A stretch of 64,000 nucleotides of DNA from Leisingera sp. S132 (GCF_025144465.1 NZ_CP083553.1:330501-394500); one strand, 5' to 3'; positions 1 to 10,122 are shown, counted from the first letter of the stretch. Notes: a model not told the origin generated them from the sequence alone. Numbers and translations are program-made.

Positions 1-1
1 C

Positions 2-265
2 GATAAACCTGGCGCTGTGCGGAATGTTGCTTTCTCGCGGCGCCATCTCGACACATTCCTCGAAACGCTCAACGCGCTGCCGGTGGCATCGGAAACCGGA
101 AAGGAACTGCAAACAATCGCATATGCATGCCAGCGCGGTGCTGGGACAACGCTCAACTTGGTCTACGGCATACTGTCAGGTGAAATCCCAGCTTGGCGCC
201 GGGACACGCCACCAGGATTGTCGCAAGTTCTGGTATCTCTGACAGATGCTGTCGGTGCCGAATAG
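2..265 (+). CDS. C-terminal fragment of an unidentified protein (possibly TniQ-like)
   Basis: The reading frame is open from the window edge to a TAG at 263-265, so this is the last ~87 codons of a longer protein or a remnant. A GTG at 17 could also start a short protein. The end resembles the small C-terminal helical domain of TniQ-type transposition proteins: a helix-turn-helix-like stretch with SGEIPAWRR, then GLSQVLVS. This is only an impression of pattern. The direct repeats just downstream fit a transposon end. Family unproven. Confidence 0.35.
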   Translation, partial: DKPGAVRNVAFSRRHLDTFLETLNALPVASETGKELQTIAYACQRGAGTTLNLVYGILSGEIPAWRRDTPPGLSQVLVSLTDAVGAE

Positions 266-296
266 CAAATAGCGAAATCAGGATTTGCCGTTTCGA

Positions 297-324
297 GGGT
301 CCGCTTTGCGGGCCCTTTTCTTTT
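297..324 (+). terminator. Rho-independent terminator after the 5' fragment
   Basis: GGGTCCGC, a TTT loop and GCGGGCCC form an 8-bp stem with one G-U pair, followed by TTTTCTTTT. It lies 32 nt after the stop codon of the preceding frame and probably ends that transcript. Confidence 0.7.
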
Positions 325-342
325 GGCGGACGCAGTGGTTTC

Positions 343-453
343 GGTGGTAACTCGTGCCAATTCTGGTGGGAACTCGTGCCGGACGGAGAATGGGTGATCG
401 CATAAGCATTTGATTTTTAATCAGTAAATTTAGAGCCGGTGGGAACTTGATCA
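343..453. repeat. Three direct repeats, probable end of another transposon
   Basis: The motif GGTGG(T/G)AACTCGTGCC occurs at 343-358 and 365-380. A shorter relative beginning GGTGGGAACTTG lies at 438-453. Repeated 15-20 nt blocks near a boundary are typical of the ends of IS21-type and TniABQ-type elements, where transposase binds. The block lies between the preceding protein tail and the truncated IS. No gene is visible in 325-462. Confidence 0.45.
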
Positions 454-462
454 AGATTTACA

Positions 463-1441
463 ACCAACACCCCCGACCTACAAGATCAAGAACTGGCGGG
501 CCTATAACGAAGCGCTGAAGCGTCGTGGCTCTCTGACGATCTGGTTCGATCCCGAGATGACGTGGGAGGCCCGGCCGACCGGCAAGAGAGGCCGACAGCC
601 CATCTATAGCGACGCCGCGATCAAGACCTGCCTGACGATGAAGGTGCTGTTCCGTATGGCGCTCAGGCAGACGACCGGCTTCGTGGAAAGTCTCCTGCGA
701 TTGAGTGGATTGGACTGGTCGGTACCGGATTTTAGCACGCTTTCACGCCGCCAGAAGTCTCTCGCCGTGAACATCCCGTATCGTGGTTCTGAGGGGCCGC
801 TACACCTGCTGATCGACAGCACTGGGATAAAGGTAGAGGGCGAAGGCGAGTGGAATGCGCGCAAGCACGGTGGCTCGAAACGCCGCGTGTGGCGCAAGGT
901 TCACCTCGGTATCGACGAAAAGACACTGGAAATCCGGGCAGTCGAGTTCACCAGTAGCAACATTGGTGATGCGCCCATGCTGCCGGAACTGCTTAATCAG
1001 ATCCCGCCCGAGCAGGAGATCGGCAGTGTCACGGCAGATGGCGCCTACGATACGCGCAAGTGCCACGATGCCATCGCCAACCGAGGTGCCAATGCCGTCG
1101 TCCCGCCCCGCAAGAACGCCAAGCCCTGGAAACCCGACACCGCAGGCGCGATTGCGCGCAACGAAGCGCTGCGGGCGTCGAAATACCTTGGCCGAGCGCT
1201 TTGGCGGAAATGGAGTGGATACCACCGCCGAAGTCGTGCCGAAACCAAGATGCACTGCATGAAACTGCTGGGACAAAGACTGATGGCACGGGATCCTGGA
1301 CGTCAGGTTGCCGAGCTTCAGCTCCGTGTTGCGGTCATGAACGGATTCACCGCGCTTGGCATACCCGTCACAGAGGCAGTGGGATAAGTCCGTCTGGGGA
1401 AAGGGGAACCTTGGCCCTCAACCGATTTGCGCAACAGAGTC
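463..1441 (+). mobile_element. IS5-family (IS903-like) element, copy A, left end missing
   Basis: Sequence identity with the complete copy at 60225-61274 (opposite strand) begins abruptly at 463, inside codon 3 of the transposase. The left inverted repeat, promoter and start codon are absent. The right end is intact and finishes GCGCAACAGAGTC, the reverse complement of a GACTCTGTTGCGC terminus. Loss of exactly one end shows that a later deletion or another insertion removed the left side. No target duplication can be checked. Confidence 0.85.
464..1387 (+). pseudogene. IS5-family DDE transposase, 5'-truncated
   Basis: The frame matches the complete 310-residue transposase at 60279-61211 from its fourth codon to the stop, with a single noticed residue change (V for A after GANAV). 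The catalytic residues remain: D in LLIDSTGIK, D in DGAYD and E in SRAETKM. The first three codons, including ATG, are replaced by unrelated sequence and no start codon lies upstream in frame before a TAG at 431. An internal ATG at 557 would drop the first ~35 residues, so activity is unlikely. Confidence 0.8.
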
Positions 1442-2117
1442 GCTGCCGCCGCTAACCTTCCTGGAACGCGCCGCCAGCGTCTTTCCGGACCGCACGGCGA
1501 TCGTGCATGGGTCCTTGCGGCGCAGCTATGCAGAGTTTTATGCGCGCTCGCGGCGGCTGGCCTCTGCCCTGGCCAAGAACGGCATCACCCGCGGCGACAC
1601 CGTGTCGGCGCTGCTGCCCAACACGCCGGCAATGCTTGAGTGCCATTACGGCGTGCCGATGTGCGGCGCGGTGCTGCACTCGATCAACACAAGGCTGGAT
1701 GCAGCGGTCATTGCGTTCCAGCTCGACCACGCGATGTCGAAGCTGGTGATCGTCGACAGCGAATTCATGCCGCTGCTGCAGGAGGCGCTGGGGCTTGCCA
1801 CGGTCTCGCCGGTTCTGATCCAGTATGATGACCCAGAGTATGACGGTGTGTCGGCAGATGCAGAGGCCGCTGACTACGAGGTGTTTCTGACCCGCGGCAA
1901 CCCGGATTTCGCCTGGCTGATGCCGGAGGACGAATGGGATGCGATCTCGATCAACTACACCTCCGGCACCACCGGCGACCCCAAGGGCGTGGTCTCGCAC
2001 CACCGGGGCGCCTATCTGCTGGCGCAGGGCAATGCGCTGACCACCTCGATGCAGAAGCACGCGGTCTATCTTTGGACCCTGCCGATGTTCCACTGCAACG
2101 GCTGGTGCTTCCCATGG
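1442..2117 (+). pseudogene. Acyl-CoA synthetase (AMP-forming) fragment, truncated at both ends
   Basis: The fragment starts directly at the IS right end, in the N-terminal region of an acyl-CoA ligase (LTFLERAASVFPDRTAIVHG). It includes the ANL-family phosphate-binding loop (INYTSGTTGDPKGVV) and stops after FHCNGWCFPW, about 225 of an expected ~540 residues. Beyond 2117 the frame runs into unrelated DNA. The start, acyl-binding half and C-terminal domain are missing, so it should be inactive. It belongs to the medium/long-chain ligases that include DmdB-type enzymes; the substrate cannot be told. Confidence 0.8.
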
Positions 2118-2158
2118 AGGATCAGAATCACCATACTTTCGAATTCCGGGGCAGAGGG

Positions 2159-4567
2159 TTACTCCGCAGCCATCGCGTGAGGAGCTCCGGAGCGCTCGTT
2201 GAAGCCTGCCCACTTGAGGCCGGGGCGGTAGCGCCAGGCCAGCTTGCCTTCGCCGTCCATTGCGATCAGGTGCAGCCAGCCGTTGTCAAACAGCTCACGC
2301 ACTCCAGGGTGGCGTTTCAGGATCTCCGACATCGCCTCGCGCGGGGCTTCGATGATCACGGTCAGGCGCAGCGGGTCGTGCTGCAGACCGGTGCCGTCGT
2401 GAACGGATTGCCACGGCAGCCCCGGACGCGGCGCGCCGGTGTTGCCCTCGAGAACGCCGATCCCGCCGACCACGTTGTGAAGCAGCTTGTTGCCGCCGCC
2501 GAACAGGGATGGCGCCACGGTGGAACCGTAATACTGAAGGCTGATCCAGCTTGCGACGACCACCGGGGCCGTCATGATCAGCTCTAGCACGCCGAACCCT
2601 TCGTCCCGCTGCCAGTCGTAGTTGTGCAGGAAGGCCTGGCCGGACAGGTCCGCGCCGCCGGTCCGGTGGCGCGGCGCCGCGACAAAGGCGCGGCATCCTG
2701 CCAGGCCCCATTCAGGGCGTGTCTCAGCCCAATCCCGTGCCCGTAGGGCAATCGCAGCGGCGCAGTCCGCACGCGGCAGGCGCGCTGCGCGCTCGGCACG
2801 TGCCAGGCTCCCGGCGGCGGCGAGCCATGTTTTCAGCTGCTTCAGGTCTTGCTTCGGCTTCCCAACCGGCAGGTCCTGTTCAAACAGGATCAGATCGTCG
2901 GTCGTGGTATGGTGAAGCGCCGGCACGAAGACCGTATCGGAGGGGATGCTGATCCCCTTGTCCCGCAGGCCTGCCTGCACGCTTGGGTCGTTCAAGAGGC
3001 CGGCCAGCAGGCGGGCATTCACATCTCCAGCGTAACCGCCGCAGGCACCGCAGTGCAGCGCGCTTTCGTGCGGGTTGTTGGCCACCCGGGCGCCGTGGCC
3101 TGCCAGCAGCACGATCCGTGCGAAGTTTTTCGTCAGCGACATGGCTGTCAGCACCGACTTGGCCATGCCCACGCGGGTTTCCAGATCGATTGCCGGGTCC
3201 ATCACGGGCGCAGGATCTGCGGCTGGCTGGCGGTTCAGGCCCAGTGCTTCGCGGACCAGTTTGCCGACATAAATCGGGCCGGCGGCCTCTACAAAGGCAA
3301 AGGACGAGACGGCGGCGAGCTTGAACCGGCCCCAGGCGCGCTTGGCCCGCGCCGCGTAACGGCGGTTGAGATCGGCTTGCCCGGGTTCGCTTGCACTGGA
3401 GGCCAGGCCGGGCCGCAGCAGCACCGGGTTGCGCCTTTCGGTCACATCCGAGCCTGCGGCCTTATGGGCGCTGGCCAGGCCGAAGAAGCCGGCAAAACCA
3501 ATCGTTTGAATGCTGCTGTTTTGCGCCTCCAGCGCGCGGCGGAACACTTCGGAACGCACGTCGATGCAGAAGGCTGCCTGCAGCTCCGGGCGCCCTTCGG
3601 TTTGCAGCGGTTTGCCCTGCAGCAGCTTGGCCTCCAGGGCGCGTTGCCCGGCCCGTTCTGCGGCGTCCTGCAGAACAGCGTCGATGACCAGGTCCGCAGA
3701 CGGGGTGACCGGGGCCTGATGGGCCGCGATAACCTCCGTCCAGCGTGCCAGGATCTGGCTTTTGTAAAGTTCGAACAGGGCTTCATCGAAGACCATCCGG
3801 ATGGCCAGAAGCTCTGTCACCGTGCTGTCCTGCTTGCCCTCCAGTTCCGCTTGCCACAGGAGATAGCGGCTGTACTGGGCCCAGCCGCCCAGCGTCATCA
3901 GCCAGCGGTGGAATGCAGTTGCTGCGGCGCTGGAGGTCACGCCAAGGGTTTCCGACGCCCGGCCAATGGCCCGCCAATGCGACCGGTTGGTGTCCGCCAC
4001 AAAGGCGCAGAAACCCGTCAGGCCGTGGATTTCCGGCGTCAGGTCACGCGCGGCAAAGTCCCGCCAGGCACTGAAAGCGCCGCCGTTGCCGTCCTGCTGC
4101 CACAGGGCCTGCCCCTGGTCGAAATGGCTCGCGGCCCATACGCTGATGCGGTCCTCGATCAGTCCCGGCCAGTCGATGCCCGAAACGTCTGCCGCCAGTT
4201 CTGCCACGGTGGGAAGGGCTTGGGGGGCGGCCGCCTCAGTGGCCAGGGCGGCTTTTATGTCTTGCAGGTCCGGCGCATTGAACCGGCTTTCGGCCGCAGC
4301 CAGAGCATCTTGCAGGTCGGCTTCGGTGATGCTGCCTGCCTCCAGTTTCTGGGCCCAATGCGCGCGCGACGGTGTAATCCGGGCACCCCCTGCGCGCTCA
4401 AGACGCGCAGCGGTGACTGCCAGGGGCTCGCCAGTCTGACCGAGGAACGGGTTCACCGCAACATTGGCAGAGAGCGGGAAGAGCGGCGGGATCGCCTTGG
4501 CGGCAGTGTTGGCTTCGGCAACAAGTTCCAGCAGGGCGGCGGGGTAGGACTCGAGTTTCGCAAACAT
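2159..4567 (-). CDS. dabA: Inorganic carbon transporter subunit DabA (DUF2309)
   Basis: Predicted 802-residue protein of the DUF2309/UPF0753 family. DabA is the cytoplasmic, beta-carbonic-anhydrase-like subunit that hydrates CO2 to bicarbonate, coupled to ion flow through DabB. The expected zinc site is visible: C334 and D336 in FCIDVRSE, H491 in AGHGARV and C506 in ALHCGAC, with the H-to-C spacing of 15 seen in characterised DabA. The start at 4567 has AAGGAAA upstream; the longer frame toward 4765 overlaps dabB and is rejected. It is 14 nt downstream of dabB, hence one operon. Its stop lies ~40 bp from the truncated ligase. Confidence 0.9.
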   Translation of the reverse strand: MFAKLESYPAALLELVAEANTAAKAIPPLFPLSANVAVNPFLGQTGEPLAVTAARLERAGGARITPSRAHWAQKLEAGSITEADLQDALAAAESRFNAPDLQDIKAALATEAAAPQALPTVAELAADVSGIDWPGLIEDRISVWAASHFDQGQALWQQDGNGGAFSAWRDFAARDLTPEIHGLTGFCAFVADTNRSHWRAIGRASETLGVTSSAAATAFHRWLMTLGGWAQYSRYLLWQAELEGKQDSTVTELLAIRMVFDEALFELYKSQILARWTEVIAAHQAPVTPSADLVIDAVLQDAAERAGQRALEAKLLQGKPLQTEGRPELQAAFCIDVRSEVFRRALEAQNSSIQTIGFAGFFGLASAHKAAGSDVTERRNPVLLRPGLASSASEPGQADLNRRYAARAKRAWGRFKLAAVSSFAFVEAAGPIYVGKLVREALGLNRQPAADPAPVMDPAIDLETRVGMAKSVLTAMSLTKNFARIVLLAGHGARVANNPHESALHCGACGGYAGDVNARLLAGLLNDPSVQAGLRDKGISIPSDTVFVPALHHTTTDDLILFEQDLPVGKPKQDLKQLKTWLAAAGSLARAERAARLPRADCAAAIALRARDWAETRPEWGLAGCRAFVAAPRHRTGGADLSGQAFLHNYDWQRDEGFGVLELIMTAPVVVASWISLQYYGSTVAPSLFGGGNKLLHNVVGGIGVLEGNTGAPRPGLPWQSVHDGTGLQHDPLRLTVIIEAPREAMSEILKRHPGVRELFDNGWLHLIAMDGEGKLAWRYRPGLKWAGFNERSGAPHAMAAE

Positions 4568-4581
4568 GAGCGGGTTTCCTT

Positions 4582-6132
4582 TCAGGCAGCAGCGCGCTTG
4601 GACCAACCGTCCAGCAGCTTGTCGAAGATCGCATTGGCATAGAGGCCGTTTGTCAGATGGACGCGCAGTCCGGCAGCCGCTGGGTGAGATGCCCACAGCG
4701 GGAAGGTTGCCTGCGCCACGGCCACCAGGCCAAAGCTGGCGAGGGCGAGGAGGATGAGCGCCCATTCCAGCGGGCCGGGGCTTGGGGCCGGCGGCAGGCT
4801 GCCCGCGGTCAGATGCTGGGCGATGACTTGCAGGGCAAAGTAGCTGACCGAGGCTGCCAGGGCATAGGCCGCGGTCCGCTGCATCAGAGCCCGCGGCGCC
4901 GCATCGGCAAAGCCCTGCGCCAGCAGGTAGGCGACACCGAAGATCAGGATCACACCCAGGGCAATGGCCTGGACCGACTTGCCGTCAAATCCCAGAACCG
5001 TGCCCACGCTGCAGTAGATCACGATTGCAATGGCAAAGGCCTGCAGCACGTTGCGCGCGCTTGGCACTGCTACCGGGCCGGGGCGGCGGATCGCGGCGAC
5101 GTTGCGCACCGCCTCGCCCGAGCTGAGGAAGGCATGCGCCTTGTAGAGCGAGTGCGCCACGATGTGCAGCAGGGCAAGCGGGAACAGCGCCAGGCCGCAT
5201 TGCATGATCATGAAGGCCATCTGTGCGATGGTTGACCAGGCCAGCGACGTCTTGACCGCCGGCTGGGCCAGCATCACCAGTCCGCCGAACAGCGCCGTGA
5301 ACCCGCCGAGCATGACCAGAAGCGCCATCACACCCGGTGCCAGCAGCATCACGTCGGCAAAGCGGATCAGCAGGAACCCGCCTGCGTTGATCACACCTGC
5401 GTGCAGCAGAGCGGAGACCGGTGTGGGCGCTTCCATCACTTCGGTCAGCCAGCCGTGCAGCGGGAACTGCGCCGAGGCCAGAACCGCCGCCGCGGCGATC
5501 AGCAGGGCAGCCGCGGCCGTCAACCAGCCGGCTCCGGCCGTGGACAGGATCGTTTCGATATCCGTCGTTCCGGTTGCAGCGATCAGCAGAACAACCGCGC
5601 CGGCCAGGGCGCCCTCGCTCAGCCGCGCAACCACGGCCTTCTTGCGGGCAGCCCGCCGGGCTGTTGCGCGTTCGGGGTAAAACAGCAGCAGCTGGTTCAG
5701 CGCCAGACTGGTCAATGTCCAGGCCGCAATAAGCTGAACAAGGTTGCCGGACATCACCAGCAGCAAGACGGAGGCCAGTGCCGTGCTCACCCAGCCCGTG
5801 AAGGCGCCCTGCCGGTCTTCACCGTCCAGGTAGGTCTTGGAAAAGCGCAGGACGATCCAGCCGATGAAGCTGACCAGAACCAGCATGACCGCGCTCACCG
5901 CGTCCAGCCGCACCGAAAACCCGGCCCCGAAAAGCCCGATCAATGCCGAAGTTCCGGAACCGTTCAAAATCAGCAGCGCGGCAGCTGCCGCCGCGATGGC
6001 AAAGGCGGCAAAGGCAGCGGCCTCGGCCAGTTCGGGCACCCGTCCGGGGCGTTTGCCCGGATGGCGGAACGCAAAGAATGCCGCCGCCAGCAGGATCAGC
6101 GGGCTGAGGAGGGGCAGAAGAAGATAGGTCAT
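4582..6132 (-). CDS. dabB: DabB membrane subunit (NuoL/MrpA-like proton channel)
   Basis: A 516-residue polytopic membrane protein of the proton-conducting NADH dehydrogenase subunit 5 family, with about a dozen hydrophobic segments. Conserved features include the lysine-bearing stretch before [22 protein letters not shown] and the [13 protein letters not shown] helix. DabB supplies the ion pathway that powers DabA. Followed by dabA after 14 nt and divergent from a LysR gene, the usual arrangement for DAB carbon uptake rather than a respiratory complex; no nuo genes are nearby. Confidence 0.88.
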   Translation of the reverse strand: MTYLLLPLLSPLILLAAAFFAFRHPGKRPGRVPELAEAAAFAAFAIAAAAAALLILNGSGTSALIGLFGAGFSVRLDAVSAVMLVLVSFIGWIVLRFSKTYLDGEDRQGAFTGWVSTALASVLLLVMSGNLVQLIAAWTLTSLALNQLLLFYPERATARRAARKKAVVARLSEGALAGAVVLLIAATGTTDIETILSTAGAGWLTAAAALLIAAAAVLASAQFPLHGWLTEVMEAPTPVSALLHAGVINAGGFLLIRFADVMLLAPGVMALLVMLGGFTALFGGLVMLAQPAVKTSLAWSTIAQMAFMIMQCGLALFPLALLHIVAHSLYKAHAFLSSGEAVRNVAAIRRPGPVAVPSARNVLQAFAIAIVIYCSVGTVLGFDGKSVQAIALGVILIFGVAYLLAQGFADAAPRALMQRTAAYALAASVSYFALQVIAQHLTAGSLPPAPSPGPLEWALILLALASFGLVAVAQATFPLWASHPAAAGLRVHLTNGLYANAIFDKLLDGWSKRAAA

Positions 6133-6234
6133 GATCGGAACCCTTCAGTTTTCTCGGTCAGAGACATCTGGAAATGCATAAGACAGAGCTTTCTGTGATA
6201 AAAATTCATTGTTTGATCATTTTCGTTCCATTAA
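6133..6234. promoter_or_regulatory. Divergent control region between dabB and the LysR gene
   Basis: This AT-rich 102-bp stretch separates dabBA (minus) from the regulator (plus). An imperfect palindrome, CGTTCCAT-TAA-ATGAAACG, runs across the regulator's start at about 6224-6242. LysR proteins typically bind such divergent regions and repress themselves, so this is a reasonable operator. No strong -35/-10 pair stands out. Confidence 0.5.
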
Positions 6235-7134
6235 ATGAAACGAATGCCTTTGAACTATCATCACCTCCGGTACTTTTGGGCGGTTGCGCATGACGGCAAC
6301 CTGACCCGCACCGCGCAACGGCTGAACCTGTCGCAGTCGGCGCTGTCGGTTCAGATCAAGCAATTGGAAGAGCGCCTGGGGCACGACCTGTTCGAGCGCC
6401 GCGGGCGGCAGCTGCATCTGACTGAGGCCGGGCGTATCGCGCTGGGCCACGCAGATGCGATATTTTCAACCGGGCAGGAGCTTGTTGCCACCCTGTCGGG
6501 GACGGTCCAAAGCCGGAAGGCCCTGCGTGTGGGGGCGCTCGCGACTCTGTCCCGTAACTTTCAGATCGGGTTTCTGAGGCCAATCCTTTCGCGCAGCGAC
6601 GTTGAAGTTGTCCTGCGCTCTGGCAGCCCTGCGGAGTTGCTCGAAGGCCTGGGGACGCTCAACGTTGATTTGGTGCTGATGAACCAGCCGCCGCCGGACG
6701 ACAGCCTGACCCCCTATGAGACGCATAAGATCGGTGAGCAGGACGTCAGCATTGTCGGCAGCCCCGCGCGGCTGGACCCGGACCGTCCGCTGCGGGAGCT
6801 TCTTCTGGAGCAGCCCTTCATCCTGCCAACTGCCGGCAGCAGCGTGCGCACGGCTTTTGATGCTCTGGCCAGCCGGTTGTCGGTCCGCCCGCAGATCGCT
6901 GCTGAGGTGGATGACATGGCCATGATGCGGCTTCTGGCACGGGAGGATATCGGGCTGGCCCTTGTTGCTCCCATTGTCGTGACGGATGAATTGAACTCCG
7001 GCAGGCTAAGGGAAGCCAGCGAGCATCCCCGGATCCAGGAAACATTCTATGCGGTGACGCTCCGCCGCCGGTTCCCGAACCCTTTGGTTCAGGACCTGCT
7101 CGAACGGCATGCCGCGTCGGCGTTCCTGTCCTGA
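6235..7134 (+). CDS. LysR-family regulator of the dabBA operon (NhaR-like)
   Basis: A 299-residue regulator. Its N-terminal winged helix-turn-helix (LNYHHLRYFWAVAHDGNLTRTAQRL, then LSQSALSVQIKQLEERLG) is typical of the NhaR-like LysR subgroup and is followed by a periplasmic-binding-protein-like effector domain. Divergent position suggests it controls dabBA, perhaps sensing carbon or ion status; that role is inferred. The start is uncertain: ATG 6235 and ATG 6244 both lack a good Shine-Dalgarno, and 6235 lies inside the palindrome. Confidence 0.85.
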   Translation: MKRMPLNYHHLRYFWAVAHDGNLTRTAQRLNLSQSALSVQIKQLEERLGHDLFERRGRQLHLTEAGRIALGHADAIFSTGQELVATLSGTVQSRKALRVGALATLSRNFQIGFLRPILSRSDVEVVLRSGSPAELLEGLGTLNVDLVLMNQPPPDDSLTPYETHKIGEQDVSIVGSPARLDPDRPLRELLLEQPFILPTAGSSVRTAFDALASRLSVRPQIAAEVDDMAMMRLLAREDIGLALVAPIVVTDELNSGRLREASEHPRIQETFYAVTLRRRFPNPLVQDLLERHAASAFLS

Positions 7135-7297
7135 GACACGCGGGCAGAGCTGATACTGCCAGGGTGGCACCTGCCAGCCGGATGGTCCAGAGTGAGGGGC
7201 GGGACAGTTATCCAGCGGCCTGACGGCAATCGCTGAAAAGCCGGAAGTCTGTCATTGCCACCTCCCGGCGACTCTGCTAAACGCCATCCATCCTGAA
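7135..7297. other. Intergenic stretch after the LysR gene
   Basis: No gene is supported here. It holds the LysR 3' flank and precedes a terminator. The usual neighbours rpsJ, rplC, rplD and rplW are absent upstream of rplB. Confidence 0.5.
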
Positions 7298-7330
7298 GAC
7301 CCCGGATTCGTTTCCGGGGTCGTTATGTTT
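7298..7330 (+). terminator. Terminator between the LysR gene and rplB
   Basis: GACCCCGG, an 8-nt loop and CCGGGGTC form a perfect 8-bp stem, followed by a short T-rich run (GTTATGTTTG). It separates the dab regulator from the ribosomal operon, so rplB needs its own promoter or the hairpin is leaky. Confidence 0.6.
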
Positions 7331-7454
7331 GTCAGGACACTCGAACTCGGGGACCTTCGGGGCCCTATAACTCAGGCACCTACGGGGGCCTTCAACATAG
7401 CTGGGCCAAAGACAAGAACCTAAGGCCTGGCACGCTAAACGGAAGACAGAAAGC
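7331..7454 (+). promoter_or_regulatory. rplB leader with a UUCG-type hairpin motif
   Basis: The leader carries GACCTTCGGGGCC (7352-7364), able to fold as a short stem closed by C-UUCG-G. The same 13 bases occur before rpmC (15447-15459). A second G/C-rich hairpin follows (about 7378-7392). Both copies sit where ribosomal genes resume after other genes. No convincing -35/-10 pair was found. Confidence 0.4.
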
Positions 7455-8297
7455 ATGGCACTCAAGTCGTATAAACCGACGACGCCGGGCCAGCGTGGGC
7501 TGGTTCTGATCGACCGTTCGGAGCTTTGGAAAGGGCGTCCGGTCAAGTCTCTCACTGAGGGTCTGACCAAATCGGGCGGCCGGAACAACACCGGACGGAT
7601 CACTGCACGCCGCCGTGGCGGCGGCGCAAAGCGCCTCTACCGGATCGTTGACTTCAAACGGAACAAATTTGATGTAGCGGCCACCGTTGAGCGGATCGAA
7701 TACGACCCGAACCGGACCGCATTCATCGCGCTGATCAAATACGAAGACGGCGAACAAGCCTACATCCTGGCGCCGCAGCGTCTGGCAGTTGGCGACAAGG
7801 TCATCGCTTCCGCGAAGGCCGACATCAAGCCGGGCAACGCAATGCCGTTCTCGGGCATGCCGATCGGTACCATCGTTCACAACATCGAAATGAAGCCCGG
7901 CAAAGGCGGCCAGATCGCCCGTGCAGCCGGTACTTACGCTCAGTTCGTTGGCCGTGACGGCGGTTACGCTCAGATCCGCCTGTCCTCGGGCGAACTGCGC
8001 CTGGTCCGTCAGGAATGCATGGCCACCGTCGGTGCCGTGTCGAACCCGGACAACTCGAACCAGAACTTCGGTAAAGCCGGCCGTATGCGCCACAAGGGCA
8101 AGCGTCCTTCCGTGCGTGGTGTCGTCATGAACCCGATCGACCACCCCCACGGCGGTGGTGAAGGCCGGACCTCCGGTGGCCGCCACCCGGTGACCCCCTG
8201 GGGTAAACCGACCAAGGGCAAACGGACCCGCAACAAAAACAAGGCGTCGCAGAAGCTCATCGTCCGCTCGCGCCACGCCAAGAAGAAAGGCCGCTAA
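7455..8297 (+). CDS. rplB: 50S ribosomal protein L2
   Basis: A 280-residue L2, near the usual bacterial length. It is a primary 23S rRNA-binding protein needed for subunit joining and peptidyl transferase centre assembly. The C-terminal block [26 protein letters not shown] holds the conserved histidine region near the active centre. It opens the ribosomal run here, rpsS follows after 3 nt, and rplW is not upstream, so the S10 operon is split at this point. Confidence 0.98.
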   Translation: MALKSYKPTTPGQRGLVLIDRSELWKGRPVKSLTEGLTKSGGRNNTGRITARRRGGGAKRLYRIVDFKRNKFDVAATVERIEYDPNRTAFIALIKYEDGEQAYILAPQRLAVGDKVIASAKADIKPGNAMPFSGMPIGTIVHNIEMKPGKGGQIARAAGTYAQFVGRDGGYAQIRLSSGELRLVRQECMATVGAVSNPDNSNQNFGKAGRMRHKGKRPSVRGVVMNPIDHPHGGGEGRTSGGRHPVTPWGKPTKGKRTRNKNKASQKLIVRSRHAKKKGR

Positions 8298-8300
8298 TCC

Positions 8301-8579
8301 ATGGCACGTTCCGTATGGAAGGGCCCCTTCGTTGATGCTTACGTCCTGAAGAAGGCCGAAGCAGCGCGTGAATCGGGCCGCAATGAAGTGATCAAGATCT
8401 GGTCGCGCCGTTCCACCATCCTGCCGCAGTTCGTCGGCCTGACCTTTGGTGTGTACAACGGCCAGAAGCATATCCCCGTCAACGTCTCGGAAGACATGAT
8501 CGGTCAGAAGTTCGGTGAATACTCTCCGACCCGCACCTATTATGGCCACGCCGCAGACAAAAAAGCGAAGCGGAAGTAA
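8301..8579 (+). CDS. rpsS: 30S ribosomal protein S19
   Basis: A 92-residue S19 ([18 protein letters not shown]) of standard length. It forms a complex with S13 in the 30S head and contacts the A-site region. The conserved block [19 protein letters not shown] is present, and the C-terminus is lysine-rich. It lies between rplB (3 nt) and rplV (3 nt), in canonical order and co-translated. Confidence 0.98.
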   Translation: MARSVWKGPFVDAYVLKKAEAARESGRNEVIKIWSRRSTILPQFVGLTFGVYNGQKHIPVNVSEDMIGQKFGEYSPTRTYYGHAADKKAKRK

Positions 8580-8582
8580 GTC

Positions 8583-8963
8583 ATGGGCAAGGAAAAGAAC
8601 CCCCGCCGCGTGGCAGACAACGAAGCAATGGCAAAACTGCGCATGCTCCGTACCTCCCCGCAGAAACTGAACCTGGTGGCTCAGATGATCCGCGGCAAGA
8701 AAGTTGAGAAGGCCCTGACCGACCTGACTTTCTCCAACAAGCGGATCGCGCAGGACGTGAAGAAATGCCTTCAGTCCGCCATCGCGAATGCTGAAAACAA
8801 CCACAACCTGGACGTCGATGAACTGATCGTCGCCGAGGCATGGGTTGGCAAGAACCTGACCATGAAGCGCGGCCGTCCGCGTGCCCGTGGCCGGTTCGGC
8901 AAAATCCTGAAGCCGTTCGCGGAGATCACCATCAAGGTGCGTCAAGTTGAGGAGCAAGCCTAA
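8583..8963 (+). CDS. rplV: 50S ribosomal protein L22
   Basis: A 126-residue L22. Its globular domain binds all domains of 23S rRNA, and the extended beta-hairpin near residues 80-105 ([23 protein letters not shown]) lines the exit tunnel, where macrolide resistance changes arise. The stop overlaps the first base of rpsC, implying translational coupling. Short N- and C-terminal extensions are normal for alphaproteobacteria. Confidence 0.98.
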   Translation: MGKEKNPRRVADNEAMAKLRMLRTSPQKLNLVAQMIRGKKVEKALTDLTFSNKRIAQDVKKCLQSAIANAENNHNLDVDELIVAEAWVGKNLTMKRGRPRARGRFGKILKPFAEITIKVRQVEEQA

Positions 8964-9673
8964 TGGGTCAGAAAGTCAATCCGATCGGCATGCGCCTGCA
9001 GGTGAACCGCACCTGGGACAGCCGCTGGTACGCCGACACCAAAGACTACGGTGATCTGCTGCTCGAGGACCTGAAAATCCGCGAGTTCATCAAGGAAGAA
9101 TGCAAGCAGGCTGGCATTGCGCGCGTCATCATCGAGCGCCCGCACAAGAAATGCCGCGTGACCATTCACACCGCCCGTCCGGGCGTCATCATCGGCAAGA
9201 AAGGCGCGGACATCGAAGTCCTGCGCAAGAAGATTGCCAAGATGACCGACTCCGAGCTGCACCTCAACATCGTTGAAGTGCGCAAGCCGGAACTGGACGC
9301 TCAGCTGGTCGGCGAGTCCATCGCCCAGCAGCTGGAGCGCCGTGTGTCCTTCCGCCGTGCCATGAAACGGGCCGTGCAGAACGCCATGCGCATGGGCGCC
9401 CTGGGTATCCGGGTGAACGTCGCCGGTCGTCTGGGCGGTGCGGAAATCGCGCGTACCGAATGGTACCGTGAAGGCCGCGTGCCGCTGCACACCCTGCGTG
9501 CCGACATCGATTACGCACACTCCGAAGCGATGACCCCCTACGGGATCATCGGGATCAAGGTCTGGATCTTCAAAGGCGAGATCATGGAGCACGATCCTTC
9601 GGCGCGTGACCGTAAAGCACAAGAAATCCAAGACGGCCCTGCACCCCGTGGTGCTGGTGGCGGCCGTCGCTAA
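8963..9673 (+). CDS. rpsC: 30S ribosomal protein S3
   Basis: A 236-residue S3. It has the N-terminal KH domain with the RNA-binding [18 protein letters not shown] loop and a C-terminal domain with [23 protein letters not shown]. It forms part of the mRNA entry tunnel and helicase activity of the 30S subunit. The start overlaps the rplV stop (TAATG). The glycine/arginine-rich tail is typical. Confidence 0.98.
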   Translation: MGQKVNPIGMRLQVNRTWDSRWYADTKDYGDLLLEDLKIREFIKEECKQAGIARVIIERPHKKCRVTIHTARPGVIIGKKGADIEVLRKKIAKMTDSELHLNIVEVRKPELDAQLVGESIAQQLERRVSFRRAMKRAVQNAMRMGALGIRVNVAGRLGGAEIARTEWYREGRVPLHTLRADIDYAHSEAMTPYGIIGIKVWIFKGEIMEHDPSARDRKAQEIQDGPAPRGAGGGRR

Positions 9674-9685
9674 GGAGGATTTGAG

Positions 9686-10099
9686 ATGCTTCAGCCAAAG
9701 CGCACTAAATTCCGCAAAATGCACAAGGGCCGGATCCACGGCCTGGCAAAAGGCGGTTCCGACCTGAACTTCGGCACCTATGGCCTGAAGGCGACCCAGC
9801 CTGAGCGTGTGACTGCACGCCAGATCGAAGCTGCCCGCCGTGCCATGACCCGCCACATGAAGCGTCAGGGCCGTGTCTGGATCCGTATCTTCCCGGACAC
9901 TCCGGTGACCTCGAAGCCGACCGAAGTCCGTATGGGTAAAGGTAAAGGCTCCGTGGACTACTGGGCAGCCAAGGTTAAGCCTGGCCGCGTGATGTTCGAG
10001 ATCGACGGCGTCAGCGATGAAATCGCACGCGAGGCCCTGCGCCTGGCCGCGATGAAGCTGCCGGTCAAGACCCGCGTCGTGGTCCGCGAAGACTGGTAA
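9686..10099 (+). CDS. rplP: 50S ribosomal protein L16
   Basis: A 137-residue L16 ([19 protein letters not shown]). It organises the A-site tRNA region of the 50S subunit. A GGAGG Shine-Dalgarno lies just upstream (AAGGAGGATTTGAGATG). Normally rpmC follows directly; here a strong terminator and about 5 kb of unrelated genes separate them. Confidence 0.98.
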   Translation: MLQPKRTKFRKMHKGRIHGLAKGGSDLNFGTYGLKATQPERVTARQIEAARRAMTRHMKRQGRVWIRIFPDTPVTSKPTEVRMGKGKGSVDYWAAKVKPGRVMFEIDGVSDEIAREALRLAAMKLPVKTRVVVREDW

Positions 10100-10122
10100 A
10101 CTCTGCCGGTCATAGAGAATAA

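Noticed and set aside
2849-4642. Long plus-strand frame opposite dabA (597 codons)
   Set aside because: It mirrors dabA codons, has no family features, and dabA carries the zinc-site motifs.
7392-8957. 521-codon minus-strand frame opposite rplB-rplV
   Set aside because: It is the complement of well-conserved ribosomal genes with GC-biased third positions.
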